Assembly (NCBI GenBank): GCA_029260165.1
Contig: JAJDDT010000073.1
Location: 1 to 64,000 of the forward strand
Length of the DNA: 64,000 nt
From: Phycisphaerae bacterium
GTDB taxonomy: Bacteria > Planctomycetota > Phycisphaerae > UBA1845
Direction of reading: 5' to 3'
Shown here: positions 41,776-50,860 of the stretch, in pieces
Position numbering within the stretch: the stretch's first letter is position 1
Layout of the letters: each line of letters opens with the position of its first letter
Notes under the pieces: model-generated
What the model was told of the DNA's origin: nothing
Seen by the model: the letters and a program-made list of their open reading frames with translations, nothing else
The model's database searches: none
Position numbers and translations under genes: made by a program

Positions 41776-43166
41776 TGGAATTCGGGTCACCAATGTCCGG
41801 TCGCACCGCTCTTGTGATGGTGATGGGGTGCGTTTTAACCGTGATGGGCTGCCGGGAAGATCGCAACGTTGCCCGGGAACCTGATTCGCACCGTCCATCG
41901 AAAACGACGAGCAACCGTATCGATACTCCGGCGGCGGTGCGGCAGAACCTTGGGATCACGTTTGTCAATGTGGAAAGGCGGCCTGTCCGGAGCACGCGGC
42001 GCATTCCGGGGCAATTCGAGTTTCGGCCTGAGGCGCGGCGTGAATACCACGTCATGCTGCCCGGGCGAATCGAATTGCTGGTGCGTCAGTATGAGCGTGT
42101 GGATGTGGGTCAGCCGCTGTTTCATCTCGATTCGCCTGAATGGCAGAAGATGCAGAGCGACATGGTTTCGACCCTGAACGGCATGAAACGCAGTCACGCG
42201 GATCTCGCCGTTGCGGAGGCGAAGGTGGCGGAGGTGCAGAAGGGGATTGCTTTCCTTGAGCAGCGCATTGCGAGCCTTGCGGAGGCGAATGTGCGACAGG
42301 TCGAGCTTGAGGCGAAATCAGCAGACAAGCGTAACACGCTGCCGCGACTCAAGGCGGAGGTCGAGGCTGCGAGAACGGGATTCGACGCAGCGCATGCAAA
42401 ATATGACGTGATGCTCAGCACGGCTTCGTCGATGACAGGTATTGCCAAGGATGATCTTGATCCGGCTGAGGCGGGGCATGTGCATCTCGAGGATCGTCAA
42501 CTGCCGTGGCGTTTGATCAACCGACTGACGATCCGGGCGGAAGCACCGGGTGTGGTGGATCGGCTTTCGGTGACCAATCAGGGCTGGGCGGGGACGGGCG
42601 ACCTTGTGCTGGACACGATTGATCCCAGGGCATTGCGTTTTCATGGTGATGCGCTTCAGACGGATATTAATCTGTTTCGCGACGGACAGCACGCACGGAT
42701 CGTCCCGCCTCAGGGTGGCAGCATCGACCTGCAGGATACGATCGACGGAACCATTGAGGTGGGTTTCCAGGCTCATACCCAACAGCGCACCATTCCCATC
42801 TACCTGCTACCCCAAACGCTTCCGCGGTGGGCAAGAGCCGGGATCACCGCCTATCTGGAGGTGTTTATCGAAGGGGACACCTCGCCGGTGTTGGCGATCC
42901 CTGAGGCGGCTGTCATCCGCCAGGGACTCAACGTTGTGTTTTTTCGACGCGATCCGAACGATCCGAACGCGGTCATACGGACAGAAGCGGACCTTGGTAT
43001 CAGCGACGGGCGATGGGTGGAAATCCGAAGCGGTGTCATGCTGCGCGACGAGATCGTGCTGAGCGGGGTCTATCCCCTCATGCTTGCGAGTTCGTCGTCC
43101 GGAGAGGTGGAAAAGGGTGGTCATTTTCACGCGGACGGCACGTTTCACGGCGAAAAGGACAAGTAA
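41772..43166 (+). CDS. RND efflux adaptor lipoprotein (CusB/CzcB type)
   Basis: The product is 464 residues. The N-terminus is MMEFGSPMSGRTALVMVMGC with lipobox TVMGC (residues 23-27). After a linker come the barrel-sandwich (RREYHVMLPGRIELLVRQYE, VDVGQPLFHLDSPEW), a helical hairpin (~130-215), the return strand (LTIRAEAPGVVDRLSVTNQG), a beta-barrel and membrane-proximal domain (AVIRQGLNVVFFRRD). The last ~20 residues contain His (GGHFHADGTFHGEKD), a possible metal site as in some CusB proteins. It joins the RND pump to the outer channel. Confidence 0.9.
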   Translation: MMEFGSPMSGRTALVMVMGCVLTVMGCREDRNVAREPDSHRPSKTTSNRIDTPAAVRQNLGITFVNVERRPVRSTRRIPGQFEFRPEARREYHVMLPGRIELLVRQYERVDVGQPLFHLDSPEWQKMQSDMVSTLNGMKRSHADLAVAEAKVAEVQKGIAFLEQRIASLAEANVRQVELEAKSADKRNTLPRLKAEVEAARTGFDAAHAKYDVMLSTASSMTGIAKDDLDPAEAGHVHLEDRQLPWRLINRLTIRAEAPGVVDRLSVTNQGWAGTGDLVLDTIDPRALRFHGDALQTDINLFRDGQHARIVPPQGGSIDLQDTIDGTIEVGFQAHTQQRTIPIYLLPQTLPRWARAGITAYLEVFIEGDTSPVLAIPEAAVIRQGLNVVFFRRDPNDPNAVIRTEADLGISDGRWVEIRSGVMLRDEIVLSGVYPLMLASSSSGEVEKGGHFHADGTFHGEKDK

Positions 43167-43178
43167 CGGAGAACGCGC

Positions 43179-46100
43179 ATGTTGAAAAAACTCCTGCAGT
43201 TTTCCGTGGAAAACACGGGACTTGTCCTCATGGTCGCGGTGCTCACGCTGGGATTGGCTGCGTACGAAGTGCCCAGGATGGCTGTCGATGTCTTCCCCGA
43301 GTTGAATGCGCCGACGGTCACGATCATGACCGAATCTCCCGGATACGCGGCGGACGAAGTGGAACAATACATTACGTTTCCCGTTGAAAGCTCGGTCAAT
43401 GGTCTGCCCGGGGTGCGCCGGGTGCGCAGCGCGAGTGCGATCGGTCTGTCGATCGTCTGGGTCGAATTCGACTGGGGGGTGGACATCTATCGGGCGCGGT
43501 ATCTCGTGTCCGAAAGGTTGAGCCTTGCGGAGGAACGTCTGCCGCAGGACGTGCACACGGAAATTACGCCGGTGACGAGCGTCACCGGGGAGATCATGTT
43601 GATCTCGATTCGTTCGCCGGACGGCAGCGTCAGTCCGATGGAGCTGCGCGCTTTCGGCGAGTTCGACCTGCGCAACCGGTTGCTCAGCGTTCCCGGCGTG
43701 TCGCAGGTCGTTGCGATCGGTGGCGAGCTTCCTGAATATCAGGTCAACGTGGATCAGGATCGACTGCGTCTGTATGGGTTCACCATCAAGGACGTCGTCG
43801 AGGCTGCGTCTCAAGCGCACAGCACCGCGGGGGCTGGTTATCTTCTCAACGTGGACGGACTGGAGATTCCCCTTCGGCAGACGGCGCGGGTGACGAGCGT
43901 GGAGGACATTCGTTCGACCGTCATCCGGTACGATGTGGGCGTGCCGATCACGATAGGCCAGGTGGCTGATGTCGAACTGGCACCGGCGCTCAAGCGCGGT
44001 ACCGCCTCCGAAGCCGGCACACCGGCGGTCGTTCTCAGCATCCAGAAAGCACCGGGAACCAACACGCTCGCCCTGACAGACGCGGTGGACAACGCACTGG
44101 ATGCGGTCGAAGCGGGGATGAGACCCGGTATTGAACTAAATCGCCACGCCTTCCGGCAAACTGATTTTATCAACCTGTCGCTGAACAATGTCGTGACAGT
44201 GGCGCGGGATGCTGCGATCATCGTCGCGATCGTCCTCGTGCTGTTTCTGCTCAATATTCGCACAACCATCATCACGCTGACGGCTATTCCCCTTTCGATC
44301 GCGCTCGCGCTGCTCGTTTTGTGGGGTTGGGGCGAGACGATCAATGTCATGACGCTTGGCGGATTGGCGGTGGCGATTGGTGTGGTGGTGGATGACGGCA
44401 TCATTGACGTGGAAAACGTCTACCGCCGTCTTCGCGAAAACCAGCAATTACCACCCTCGCAACAACACCCGCAGCCAAACGTGATTTTCACCGCGAGCAA
44501 CGAAATCCGCAGTTCGATCATGTTCGCCACGCTGATCATCGTGATCGTTTTTGTCCCGATGCTGTTTCTGCAGGGACTGGAGGGTCGATTCTTTCGACCG
44601 CTCGGGATCACTTACATACTCTCCATCGCCGCCTCCCTGCTCGTCGCGATGACCGTGACACCGGCGCTGTCCAGGGTGTTACTACGCGGGAATTTCGGAG
44701 ACGTCGATCGGGAAACACCGCTCGTCCGATGGATCAAGGCCGTCTACCGACCCATGCTTCGGTTCGTTATCCGGTTTCGCAAGCTCACCGTCACCACAGC
44801 CCTTTGCGCGACCGTGTTGAGCCTGTTCCTGGCGAGCACGTTTGGAACAAGCTTCCTTCCCGAATTCAACGAGGGGACGTTCACCGTGTTTCTGATGGCG
44901 CCACCGGGGACGTCGCTCGAGGAGAGCGATCGCATCGCTCAGGGGGTGGAGGAGCGGCTTGCGGAAATCGACGGCGTTCGCTCTGTCGTGCGACGTACCG
45001 GCCGGGCCGAGCGCGATGAACATGCCGAACCGGTCAGCAACAGTGAAATCGACGTGTCGGTCAAAACCGGATTCGACAAGGCTGATGTGCGACACGAGAT
45101 CGACGGGATTCTGTCCGCAGTTCCGGGAATCACCACGATCATCGGTCAGCCCATCGAACATCGGCTTTCACACATCATGTCGGGTACGCCGGCTGCCATC
45201 GCGATCAACGTTTACGGGGACGACCTGGAGAAGCTCCGCAAGATCGCCGGGGAGATTGAATCGGTCATCGAACCGCTACCGGGGACGCGCGACGTTGCAG
45301 CCAATCGTGAGGTCATGATTACGTCGCTTCCGATTCGTTTTCGCCACAACGAGCTGGCTCGATGGGGGCTCACGCCGGTCGACGCAGCCGAGCAGGTCCG
45401 CGACGCTGTCTTTGGTGAAACGGTCGCCGTCGTGAACGATGGCGTGAACATTTATGACATCGTTGTCCGACTCTCACCGGAGCACCGCAAACGGATTCAA
45501 CAAATCAGGGAGCTGATGATTCGTGGGCGCGATGGTGCCCTTGTGCGACTGAACGAGGTGGCTGACGTGGGCATCGAGAAGGCGTCCAACCTCATCTCGC
45601 GGGAGAATGCGCAGCGAAAAGCCGTGATCTCCTGCAACGTCAGTGACGGTTACAACCTAGGGGATCTTGTCGCAGAAGTTCAAAAACGAGTCAACCCGAT
45701 CGTCGCCCAATATGGCTACGCCGTCTCGTACGGTGGACAGTTTGAAGCACAACAATCCGCCGCACAGACCCTGTATGTCATGAGCGGCATGGTCGCGGTC
45801 ATCATGCTGCTGATACTCAACATGTCGCTCGGTTCCACCAGGGCAGCTTTGCTGGTCATGGTCAATCTTCCGCTCGCGCTCATCGGTGGAATCGTCGCGA
45901 TTTTCCTGTCCGAGTCGCAGAGCATCTCTGGAAACGTGTTGGCGTTGTTTGGGATTGGCGACCGTTATGAGGCACCGGTTGTCTCCATCGCGAGCATGGT
46001 TGGGTTTATCACGCTGTTCGGGATTGCCGTTCGAAACGGAATCCTGCTCGTCAATCACTACGCCTATCTGGTAAAAGAGGAAAACAAGTCCCTGGCCGAC

Positions 46101-46346
46101 GCGATCATGCAGGGATCGCAGGAGCGACTCGTGCCCATCCTGATGACCGCGTTGACGGCTGTTCTGGGGCTGTTGCCCATCGCGTGGGCCAAAGGCGAAT
46201 CGGGCAGTGAGATATTGGCACCGATGGCGATCGTCGTGCTTGGCGGACTGGTGACCTCGACGCTGTTGAATCTGGTTGTCGTACCAGCCGGTTACGCGTT
46301 AATCTTTCGTGCGGGACACATTGACAATGCGAACGAACAGGAATAA
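43179..46346 (+). CDS. Heavy-metal RND efflux permease (CusA/CzcA family)
   Basis: The product is 1,055 residues, the usual length. The RND fold has an N-terminal helix (LVLMVAVLTLGLAAYEVPRM), PN1/PN2 pore domains, six membrane helices (~330-530; LGGLAVAIGVVVDDGIIDVE with the paired Asp of TM4), a repeat of the half, and the C-terminal helices (MVGFITLFGIAVRNGILLVN). The start FPELNAPTVTIMTESPGYAA and VDVFPEL are typical of the HME group rather than the drug-exporting HAE1 group. It drives proton-coupled metal export from periplasm or inner membrane. ATG follows AACGGAGAACGCGC, 12 bp after the adaptor. The metal is not decided; Cu/Ag or Zn/Co/Cd are candidates. Confidence 0.9.
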   Translation: MLKKLLQFSVENTGLVLMVAVLTLGLAAYEVPRMAVDVFPELNAPTVTIMTESPGYAADEVEQYITFPVESSVNGLPGVRRVRSASAIGLSIVWVEFDWGVDIYRARYLVSERLSLAEERLPQDVHTEITPVTSVTGEIMLISIRSPDGSVSPMELRAFGEFDLRNRLLSVPGVSQVVAIGGELPEYQVNVDQDRLRLYGFTIKDVVEAASQAHSTAGAGYLLNVDGLEIPLRQTARVTSVEDIRSTVIRYDVGVPITIGQVADVELAPALKRGTASEAGTPAVVLSIQKAPGTNTLALTDAVDNALDAVEAGMRPGIELNRHAFRQTDFINLSLNNVVTVARDAAIIVAIVLVLFLLNIRTTIITLTAIPLSIALALLVLWGWGETINVMTLGGLAVAIGVVVDDGIIDVENVYRRLRENQQLPPSQQHPQPNVIFTASNEIRSSIMFATLIIVIVFVPMLFLQGLEGRFFRPLGITYILSIAASLLVAMTVTPALSRVLLRGNFGDVDRETPLVRWIKAVYRPMLRFVIRFRKLTVTTALCATVLSLFLASTFGTSFLPEFNEGTFTVFLMAPPGTSLEESDRIAQGVEERLAEIDGVRSVVRRTGRAERDEHAEPVSNSEIDVSVKTGFDKADVRHEIDGILSAVPGITTIIGQPIEHRLSHIMSGTPAAIAINVYGDDLEKLRKIAGEIESVIEPLPGTRDVAANREVMITSLPIRFRHNELARWGLTPVDAAEQVRDAVFGETVAVVNDGVNIYDIVVRLSPEHRKRIQQIRELMIRGRDGALVRLNEVADVGIEKASNLISRENAQRKAVISCNVSDGYNLGDLVAEVQKRVNPIVAQYGYAVSYGGQFEAQQSAAQTLYVMSGMVAVIMLLILNMSLGSTRAALLVMVNLPLALIGGIVAIFLSESQSISGNVLALFGIGDRYEAPVVSIASMVGFITLFGIAVRNGILLVNHYAYLVKEENKSLADAIMQGSQERLVPILMTALTAVLGLLPIAWAKGESGSEILAPMAIVVLGGLVTSTLLNLVVVPAGYALIFRAGHIDNANEQE

Positions 46347-46374
46347 TGAATTTGAACATGGGAAGGACATTGCC

Positions 46375-46881
46375 GTGAATCGATTATTATTGGCAACGGG
46401 TATCGTTGCGTGTTTTTCACTCGGCGTCGGTTGCAAGCGTGATTCTGTCGAACAGGAGAATTCGCCCGCCCCGGAGAATGCGTCGAACGGTGACCATGCG
46501 CATGCCGAGGGTGCGGACGACGATCCAGGGCGACAGGCGAGCGGTCATCACGACGAGGTTTCGATCGGCAGTGTCGCAATCGGCGACCTGACGGTTGCAT
46601 TCGCCCAGGGACACGGAAAAGTCGAACCGGGCAGGGAAGGGCATCTGGTCGTCAAGCTCCCCTACAACGACAAGGGAGCGACGACCGTCCGCGCGTGGCT
46701 GGGAACGGAGGACCGCACCGCCTCTTTTGTGGGCAAGGGTCAATACGCACCGTCGCACGACGACTATGATGTCCACGCGATCGCCCCCGATCCGTTGCCG
46801 GAAAACGTGATGTGGTGGATCGAAATTGAGAAGCCGGACGGGAAAAAAGTCGTGGGATCCATCAAACCGCTACTGAAATAG
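46375..46881 (+). CDS. His-rich periplasmic lipoprotein of the metal efflux operon
   Basis: The product is 168 residues from GTG 46375 after GGGAAGGACATTGCC; the frame extends upstream over the permease gene end. Lipobox SLGVGC at residues 15-20. The segment ~35-65 holds DHAHAEG and SGHHDE, a His/Asp metal-binding string. The C-terminal ~110 residues form a beta domain (LVVKLPYNDKGATTVRAWLG, WWIEIEKPDGKKVVGSIKP). No family recognised. It is the last gene of the pump operon and may act as metal chaperone or sensor. Confidence 0.65.
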   Translation: MNRLLLATGIVACFSLGVGCKRDSVEQENSPAPENASNGDHAHAEGADDDPGRQASGHHDEVSIGSVAIGDLTVAFAQGHGKVEPGREGHLVVKLPYNDKGATTVRAWLGTEDRTASFVGKGQYAPSHDDYDVHAIAPDPLPENVMWWIEIEKPDGKKVVGSIKPLLK

Positions 46882-47015
46882 CGGTTGTTCGGGAAAAATT
46901 CCAATCGGGATCGACACGGTGAATCCGGCGACTAATAATCCGGTGGCAACGTCGGTGCGACTCGGGCTGGTGCGCACCCATCGAAACCGTTCACAGGCGA
47001 AAGGGGTACGGACGG

Positions 47016-48089
47016 ATGAAACCAACACATCTGGTGGTTTTCGTGTTATTGGCCGTCAGTTTGATCACGATTCTTGTCAAGGGAGGTGCCGGCGTGGGGC
47101 AACATCAAAAAACACCGGGTCAGGAGATGGCTGCTTTGAACGAGGCGAATCTACCGAAATACTCCGACAGCGGGTTCAATCTGGCACGATTGTCGAAAGA
47201 CAAAGTCGCAGAGCTGGCCAAAGACCTTCCAGACGAGGAGCGACGCATTCTCCTGAACGAAGGAACAGAGAAGGCCTTCTGTGGGACATTGCTGGACAAC
47301 AAGAAGGACGGGGTCTACACCTGCCGTCTTTGTGGTCTGCCGTTGTTTGGGTCGGATTCGAAATTCAAGTCCGGAACGGGCTGGCCCAGCTTTTTCCAGC
47401 CAATTGACAAGGACCACGTTCACTACGAACAGGACACGAGCCTCGGAAGGGTTCGGACGGAAATCGAGTGCGTTCGGTGCCGATCGCATCTGGGACACGT
47501 TTTCGATGACGGACCCAAGCCAACGGGGAAGCGTTTCTGCCTGAATTCCGCGTCGCTGGTGTTTCACGATCAGGGAGCGGAGATGCCGCCGGAGTCAACC
47601 CCGGTCAAATCCGAGACCGCCTATTTTGCGGGGGGTTGTTTCTGGGGAGTCGAAGACCGGTTCCAGCAGGTGCCCGGTGTCATCGAGGCGGTTTCCGGTT
47701 ATCAGGGAGGAGCCACCGACAAGCCAACCTACCGTCAGGTCTGCGACGGCGATACCGGACACGCCGAGACCGTCCGTGTCGCGTTTGACCCATCGACCGT
47801 CACCTATCGCGAGCTTCTGGAACGATTCTTCACGTTCCACGATCCAACCCAGCTCAACCGTCAGGGGCCTGATTTCGGCACGCAATACCGGTCGGCGGTC
47901 TTCGCAGCCGATGCGGATCAGTTGAAAACCGTGAAAGCATTCATCGACGAATCCCGGAAATCGGAGCGATTCAAGGATCGCAAAATCGTCACCGACGTTG
48001 CGATGGCAGGGCCTTTTTTCGAGGCGGAGGAGTATCATCAGAACTACCACGCCAAAAATGGTGGGTCCTGCGCGCTGCCCGGTAAATAA
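47016..48089 (+). CDS. msrBA: Methionine sulfoxide reductase MsrB-MsrA fusion, membrane-anchored
   Basis: The product is 357 residues. A signal anchor (~5-27) directs it to the periplasm. The MsrB domain (~50-185) has the zinc pairs C103/C106 and C152/C155, GTGWPSFF and catalytic Cys175 in RFCLNSAS, plus C89 as possible resolving Cys. The MsrA domain (~198-350) has GGCFWGVED (catalytic Cys208), GYQGG and GTQYRSAVF. The order B then A is the reverse of the common MsrA-MsrB fusion. It repairs both sulfoxide stereoisomers in exported proteins, sensible beside a metal pump, since Cu- and oxidant-damaged methionines accumulate in the periplasm. Confidence 0.92.
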   Translation: MKPTHLVVFVLLAVSLITILVKGGAGVGQHQKTPGQEMAALNEANLPKYSDSGFNLARLSKDKVAELAKDLPDEERRILLNEGTEKAFCGTLLDNKKDGVYTCRLCGLPLFGSDSKFKSGTGWPSFFQPIDKDHVHYEQDTSLGRVRTEIECVRCRSHLGHVFDDGPKPTGKRFCLNSASLVFHDQGAEMPPESTPVKSETAYFAGGCFWGVEDRFQQVPGVIEAVSGYQGGATDKPTYRQVCDGDTGHAETVRVAFDPSTVTYRELLERFFTFHDPTQLNRQGPDFGTQYRSAVFAADADQLKTVKAFIDESRKSERFKDRKIVTDVAMAGPFFEAEEYHQNYHAKNGGSCALPGK

Positions 48090-48171
48090 CCACAAACCAG
48101 CCCATCGCCGACTGTTTTGCTGCGCGCGGACAACATCCGAAACCTGAAGTCATTTTTTTCGGGATTGTCGC

Positions 48172-48213
48172 TTGACGGGGTGCTACACTTGTAGTAGATT
48201 GTGCTACAGATGT
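48172..48213 (+). promoter_or_regulatory. Promoter with BlaI-type operator
   Basis: -35 TTGACG (48172-48177), 17-bp spacer, -10 TAGATT (48195-48200). The spacer contains the perfect palindrome CTACA-CT-TGTAG (48183-48194), and a second, imperfect one (TGTAG ... CTACA) spans 48190-48208, covering the -10. These are the half-sites (TGTAG/CTACA) expected for BlaI/MecI repressors. Binding of the downstream repressor here would block its own transcription. Confidence 0.75.
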
Positions 48214-48234
48214 GGCGTTTGGCTGGGATGACGC

Positions 48235-48615
48235 ATGAAATTGTCCAATTCTGAATGGAAAATTATGAACATCGTCTGGCAACAGTCGCCGGCGAGTGTT
48301 CGCGACGTCCTGGAGAGGGTCGAAGGCGAGACGGCGTGGTCGTATTCAACGGTCAAAACGCTGCTCACCCGCCTCGCCGACAAGGGCGTGTTGACCGTGC
48401 GAAAACGAGCGAACACCAGCTTGTTCAAGCCTCTGATCAGCGAACAGCAGGCGCGCAGGTCAGCCATTCGCTCGCTGCTCGACAGTGCGTTTGGCGGAAC
48501 GTTCGGCTCGCTTCTTCAACACGTTGCCCAGGAAGAGAACCTGAATGAGCGCGATCGCGCGACCCTGACGGGTATGCTCTCAGAACTCGATGCTCAAAAA
48601 GGGGACGCGCCATGA
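48235..48615 (+). CDS. BlaI/MecI-family transcriptional repressor
   Basis: The product is 126 residues, the typical size. The winged helix-turn-helix lies at residues 1-75 (LSNSEWKIMNIVWQQSPASV, YSTVKTLLTRLADKGVLTVR), and the C-terminal dimerisation region follows (ARRSAIRSLLDSAFGGTFGS). It has no CxC metal motif of CopY. It overlaps the M56 protease gene by 4 bp, the standard pairing in which the protease cleaves or triggers removal of the repressor. A matching operator overlaps the promoter 22 bp upstream of the start. Confidence 0.9.
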   Translation: MKLSNSEWKIMNIVWQQSPASVRDVLERVEGETAWSYSTVKTLLTRLADKGVLTVRKRANTSLFKPLISEQQARRSAIRSLLDSAFGGTFGSLLQHVAQEENLNERDRATLTGMLSELDAQKGDAP

Positions 48616-49700
48616 TCGAGACGATTGCGAACTTGGCGCTGTTCTGGTGGGGATGGATGTCGGCGATGTCCGTGCAGTTGATCGCGGTTTTTGCCGTCGT
48701 GTTTCTACTGGATCGGATCCTTCGTCGTTGGGTCTGGCCTGAACTGCTGTCGGTGCTCTGGTTGGTGGCGATGCTCAAGCTTGTCGTCCCCCCCGCCGTT
48801 ACCTCGCCGGTGAGCATAGCCAACTTCGTTCCCGTCAACGCGGCGGTTTCGTCGATCGCGGGAGGTTCGATTTCAGAAACACCTGTCTCGATATTGTTCA
48901 TCGTATGGGTCGCCGGGGTCATTGCTCTTGGAACCTGGACAACATGGCAATACATGCGCACAAAACGGAATTGGCTGGGTTGTCGCGAAGCGACAGCTCC
49001 GCGGTGGCTCGTTGAATCGACAGCGAAACTGCGAACGCGTCTCGGCATCGGGCGGTCCGTTCGCCTTTCGATCCGAGATGGCGTGACCGGATCAGCCGTG
49101 GTGGGTTTTTTCAAACCGACCGTCGTCCTGCCTGCTGCATTTGTTGCCGATCGACCGAGACGCGAAATCGAACATGTTCTCATGCACGAGCTTGCCCATG
49201 TCAAACGGTTCGACCCGATCGCGAGCTTGTTTTGCCTTGCGTTGCAGATGGCCTATTGGTTTCACCCGGCTGTCTGGGTCGCGCGATCACGATTGGCCAC
49301 CCTTCGCGAAATCTGCTGCGATCGGTTGGTCGCAGACTCGCTTGGCGGGCAATCCCGTCAATATCGAGACACGCTGCTGGAACTGGCCCGCCCCTGGGTC
49401 ATGAAACCCCGTCCCGGGCACCTCGGACTGATCCATCGGCACAGTCAGCTGCTTCATCGGCTGGAATGGCTTGAACGATCGTTTTCGGCTGGGGTGATGT
49501 GGCGACGCCTGGCCACCCTGGGCTTGTGTACACTGCTCTTTGTGTGTTGTGTGCCTCTGGCGATACAACCACCGCCACCGGTCATCGCCTCCAATTTCGA
49601 ATCCGCAATTCTTCCCGACGATCCGGGCTGTATGCGCACGCGATTCGCCGTCATGCGGGCATTGGCCAATCAGGAGAAAGCCGGGTCACCGGTATTCTAG
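48612..49700 (+). CDS. BlaR1-like M56 zinc protease without a sensor domain
   Basis: The product is 362 residues. Membrane helices are near 20-35, 45-62 and 93-110. The cytoplasmic metalloprotease has HELAH at 192-196 and the third ligand around E233 (REICCD), as in BlaR1/MecR1. After a fourth helix (~305-325; RLATLGLCTLLFVCCVPLAI), only ~40 residues remain, so the extracellular penicillin-binding sensor of classical BlaR1 is missing. The signal is therefore unknown and might be metal or envelope stress, given the neighbours. Co-translated with the repressor. Confidence 0.88.
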   Translation: MIETIANLALFWWGWMSAMSVQLIAVFAVVFLLDRILRRWVWPELLSVLWLVAMLKLVVPPAVTSPVSIANFVPVNAAVSSIAGGSISETPVSILFIVWVAGVIALGTWTTWQYMRTKRNWLGCREATAPRWLVESTAKLRTRLGIGRSVRLSIRDGVTGSAVVGFFKPTVVLPAAFVADRPRREIEHVLMHELAHVKRFDPIASLFCLALQMAYWFHPAVWVARSRLATLREICCDRLVADSLGGQSRQYRDTLLELARPWVMKPRPGHLGLIHRHSQLLHRLEWLERSFSAGVMWRRLATLGLCTLLFVCCVPLAIQPPPPVIASNFESAILPDDPGCMRTRFAVMRALANQEKAGSPVF

Positions 49701-49748
49701 AAACGCGTTTCGACCAGGAACACCTGTTTTTCAAGAGGAAAACAAATT

Positions 49749-50132
49749 ATGACAGACAATACGAACCCCCCTGTCGGTGCCATTGCGTGGCACGATCTGA
49801 CCGTACCGAACGCCGACGACGTCCGTAAGTTTTACGGCGAAGTCGTTGGCTGGACATCGGAACCGGTCAGCATGGGTGATTACGACGATTACAGCGTGAA
49901 TTGTCCCGGGAGCGGAGAAACCGTTGCGGGGATTTGCCACGCTCGCGGAACCAATGCTGACGTGCCGGCGCAATGGCTCGTCTACATCGTGGTCGCCGAC
50001 GTGGAAGCGAGTGCGAAAAAATGCGTCGAGCTGGGCGGGAAAATCGTCAACGAACCGCGATCCTGCGGTGGTGGGAAAATGTGCGTCATCCAGGACCCCG
50101 CAGGTGCCATCGCAGCGATCTATCAACAATAA
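49749..50132 (+). CDS. VOC-family (glyoxalase-like) protein
   Basis: The product is 127 residues with two beta-alpha-beta-beta-beta modules. The first (~12-60) starts AIAWHDLTVPNADDVRKFYG, with His15 as candidate metal ligand; the second (~75-127) has LVYIVVADVEASAKKCVELG and ends CVIQDPAGAIAAIYQ. The glyoxalase, dioxygenase and resistance groups of this family share the fold, so substrate is open. It resembles the group with the FYGEVVGW motif that often travels with SRPBCC and DUF1579 genes, as here. Ribosome site AAGAGGAAAACAAATT. Confidence 0.85.
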   Translation: MTDNTNPPVGAIAWHDLTVPNADDVRKFYGEVVGWTSEPVSMGDYDDYSVNCPGSGETVAGICHARGTNADVPAQWLVYIVVADVEASAKKCVELGGKIVNEPRSCGGGKMCVIQDPAGAIAAIYQQ

Positions 50133-50213
50133 CTGTTCCTGATGATGACGGCTTGAAAATCAATCGCCAGCCGACTGGCGAGCCACATGCATCAAAACTA
50201 GGGAGACTGACAG

Positions 50214-50828
50214 ATGAAGCGAACGATTACAGTGTTGGGCATCACAGGTGTGGTGGCTGCGTTCATGTCGACGATGGGCACGTCACAGGAGAAAACACCG
50301 CGATCCCCGGAAGACATGGCCAAGCTGGCTGAGGCGATGCAGAAAGCGCAGCGTTACATCAGCCCCGGCGAACATCACGAGGTGCTTAAAAAGTTCCTGG
50401 GTGAATGGAAAACGGAATCACGTTTTTTCATGGGCACGAAACCAACACCCGCAGAGCCTGGCGAGACGAAGACACGGTGGCTTGTCGAAGGACGTTGGTT
50501 GATCTCGGAGTCAAAGGGTCAACTGATGGGCAGACCCTTCGAGTCGTACTCCATCATAGGCTACGACAATTTCAAGATGAGCTACGTTATCACGACCGTA
50601 TCAAGCTGGGACACCGCGATGAATCGTGTTGAAGGCGACATGACGCGGGACGGCAGGTCGATGCTTCTCTATGGCACACTTGACGAATACCTGACCGGCG
50701 AACACGACAAGATGGTCAAGCTGGCCTATCGGTTCAAATCGAATGATAAGATGACTATGGAGATTCACGACCTGCCGATCGGTGAGACGAACACCAAGGT
50801 CGTGGAAGTAACCTACACGAGAAAGTAA
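50214..50828 (+). CDS. DUF1579-family exported protein
   Basis: The product is 204 residues. There is a signal peptide (TITVLGITGVVAAFMSTMG). Residues 50-200 match DUF1579: HHEVLKKFLGEWKTESRFFM, WLVEGRWLISESKGQLMGRP, YDNFKMSYVITTVSSWDTAM. The fold is a lipocalin-like beta barrel; biochemical role unknown. The family occurs with VOC and SRPBCC genes, which flank it. Ribosome site AGGGAGACTGACAG. Confidence 0.85.
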   Translation: MKRTITVLGITGVVAAFMSTMGTSQEKTPRSPEDMAKLAEAMQKAQRYISPGEHHEVLKKFLGEWKTESRFFMGTKPTPAEPGETKTRWLVEGRWLISESKGQLMGRPFESYSIIGYDNFKMSYVITTVSSWDTAMNRVEGDMTRDGRSMLLYGTLDEYLTGEHDKMVKLAYRFKSNDKMTMEIHDLPIGETNTKVVEVTYTRK

Positions 50829-50860
50829 TCCGCTACGCCCAGCCACAAGGAGCGACAGAC

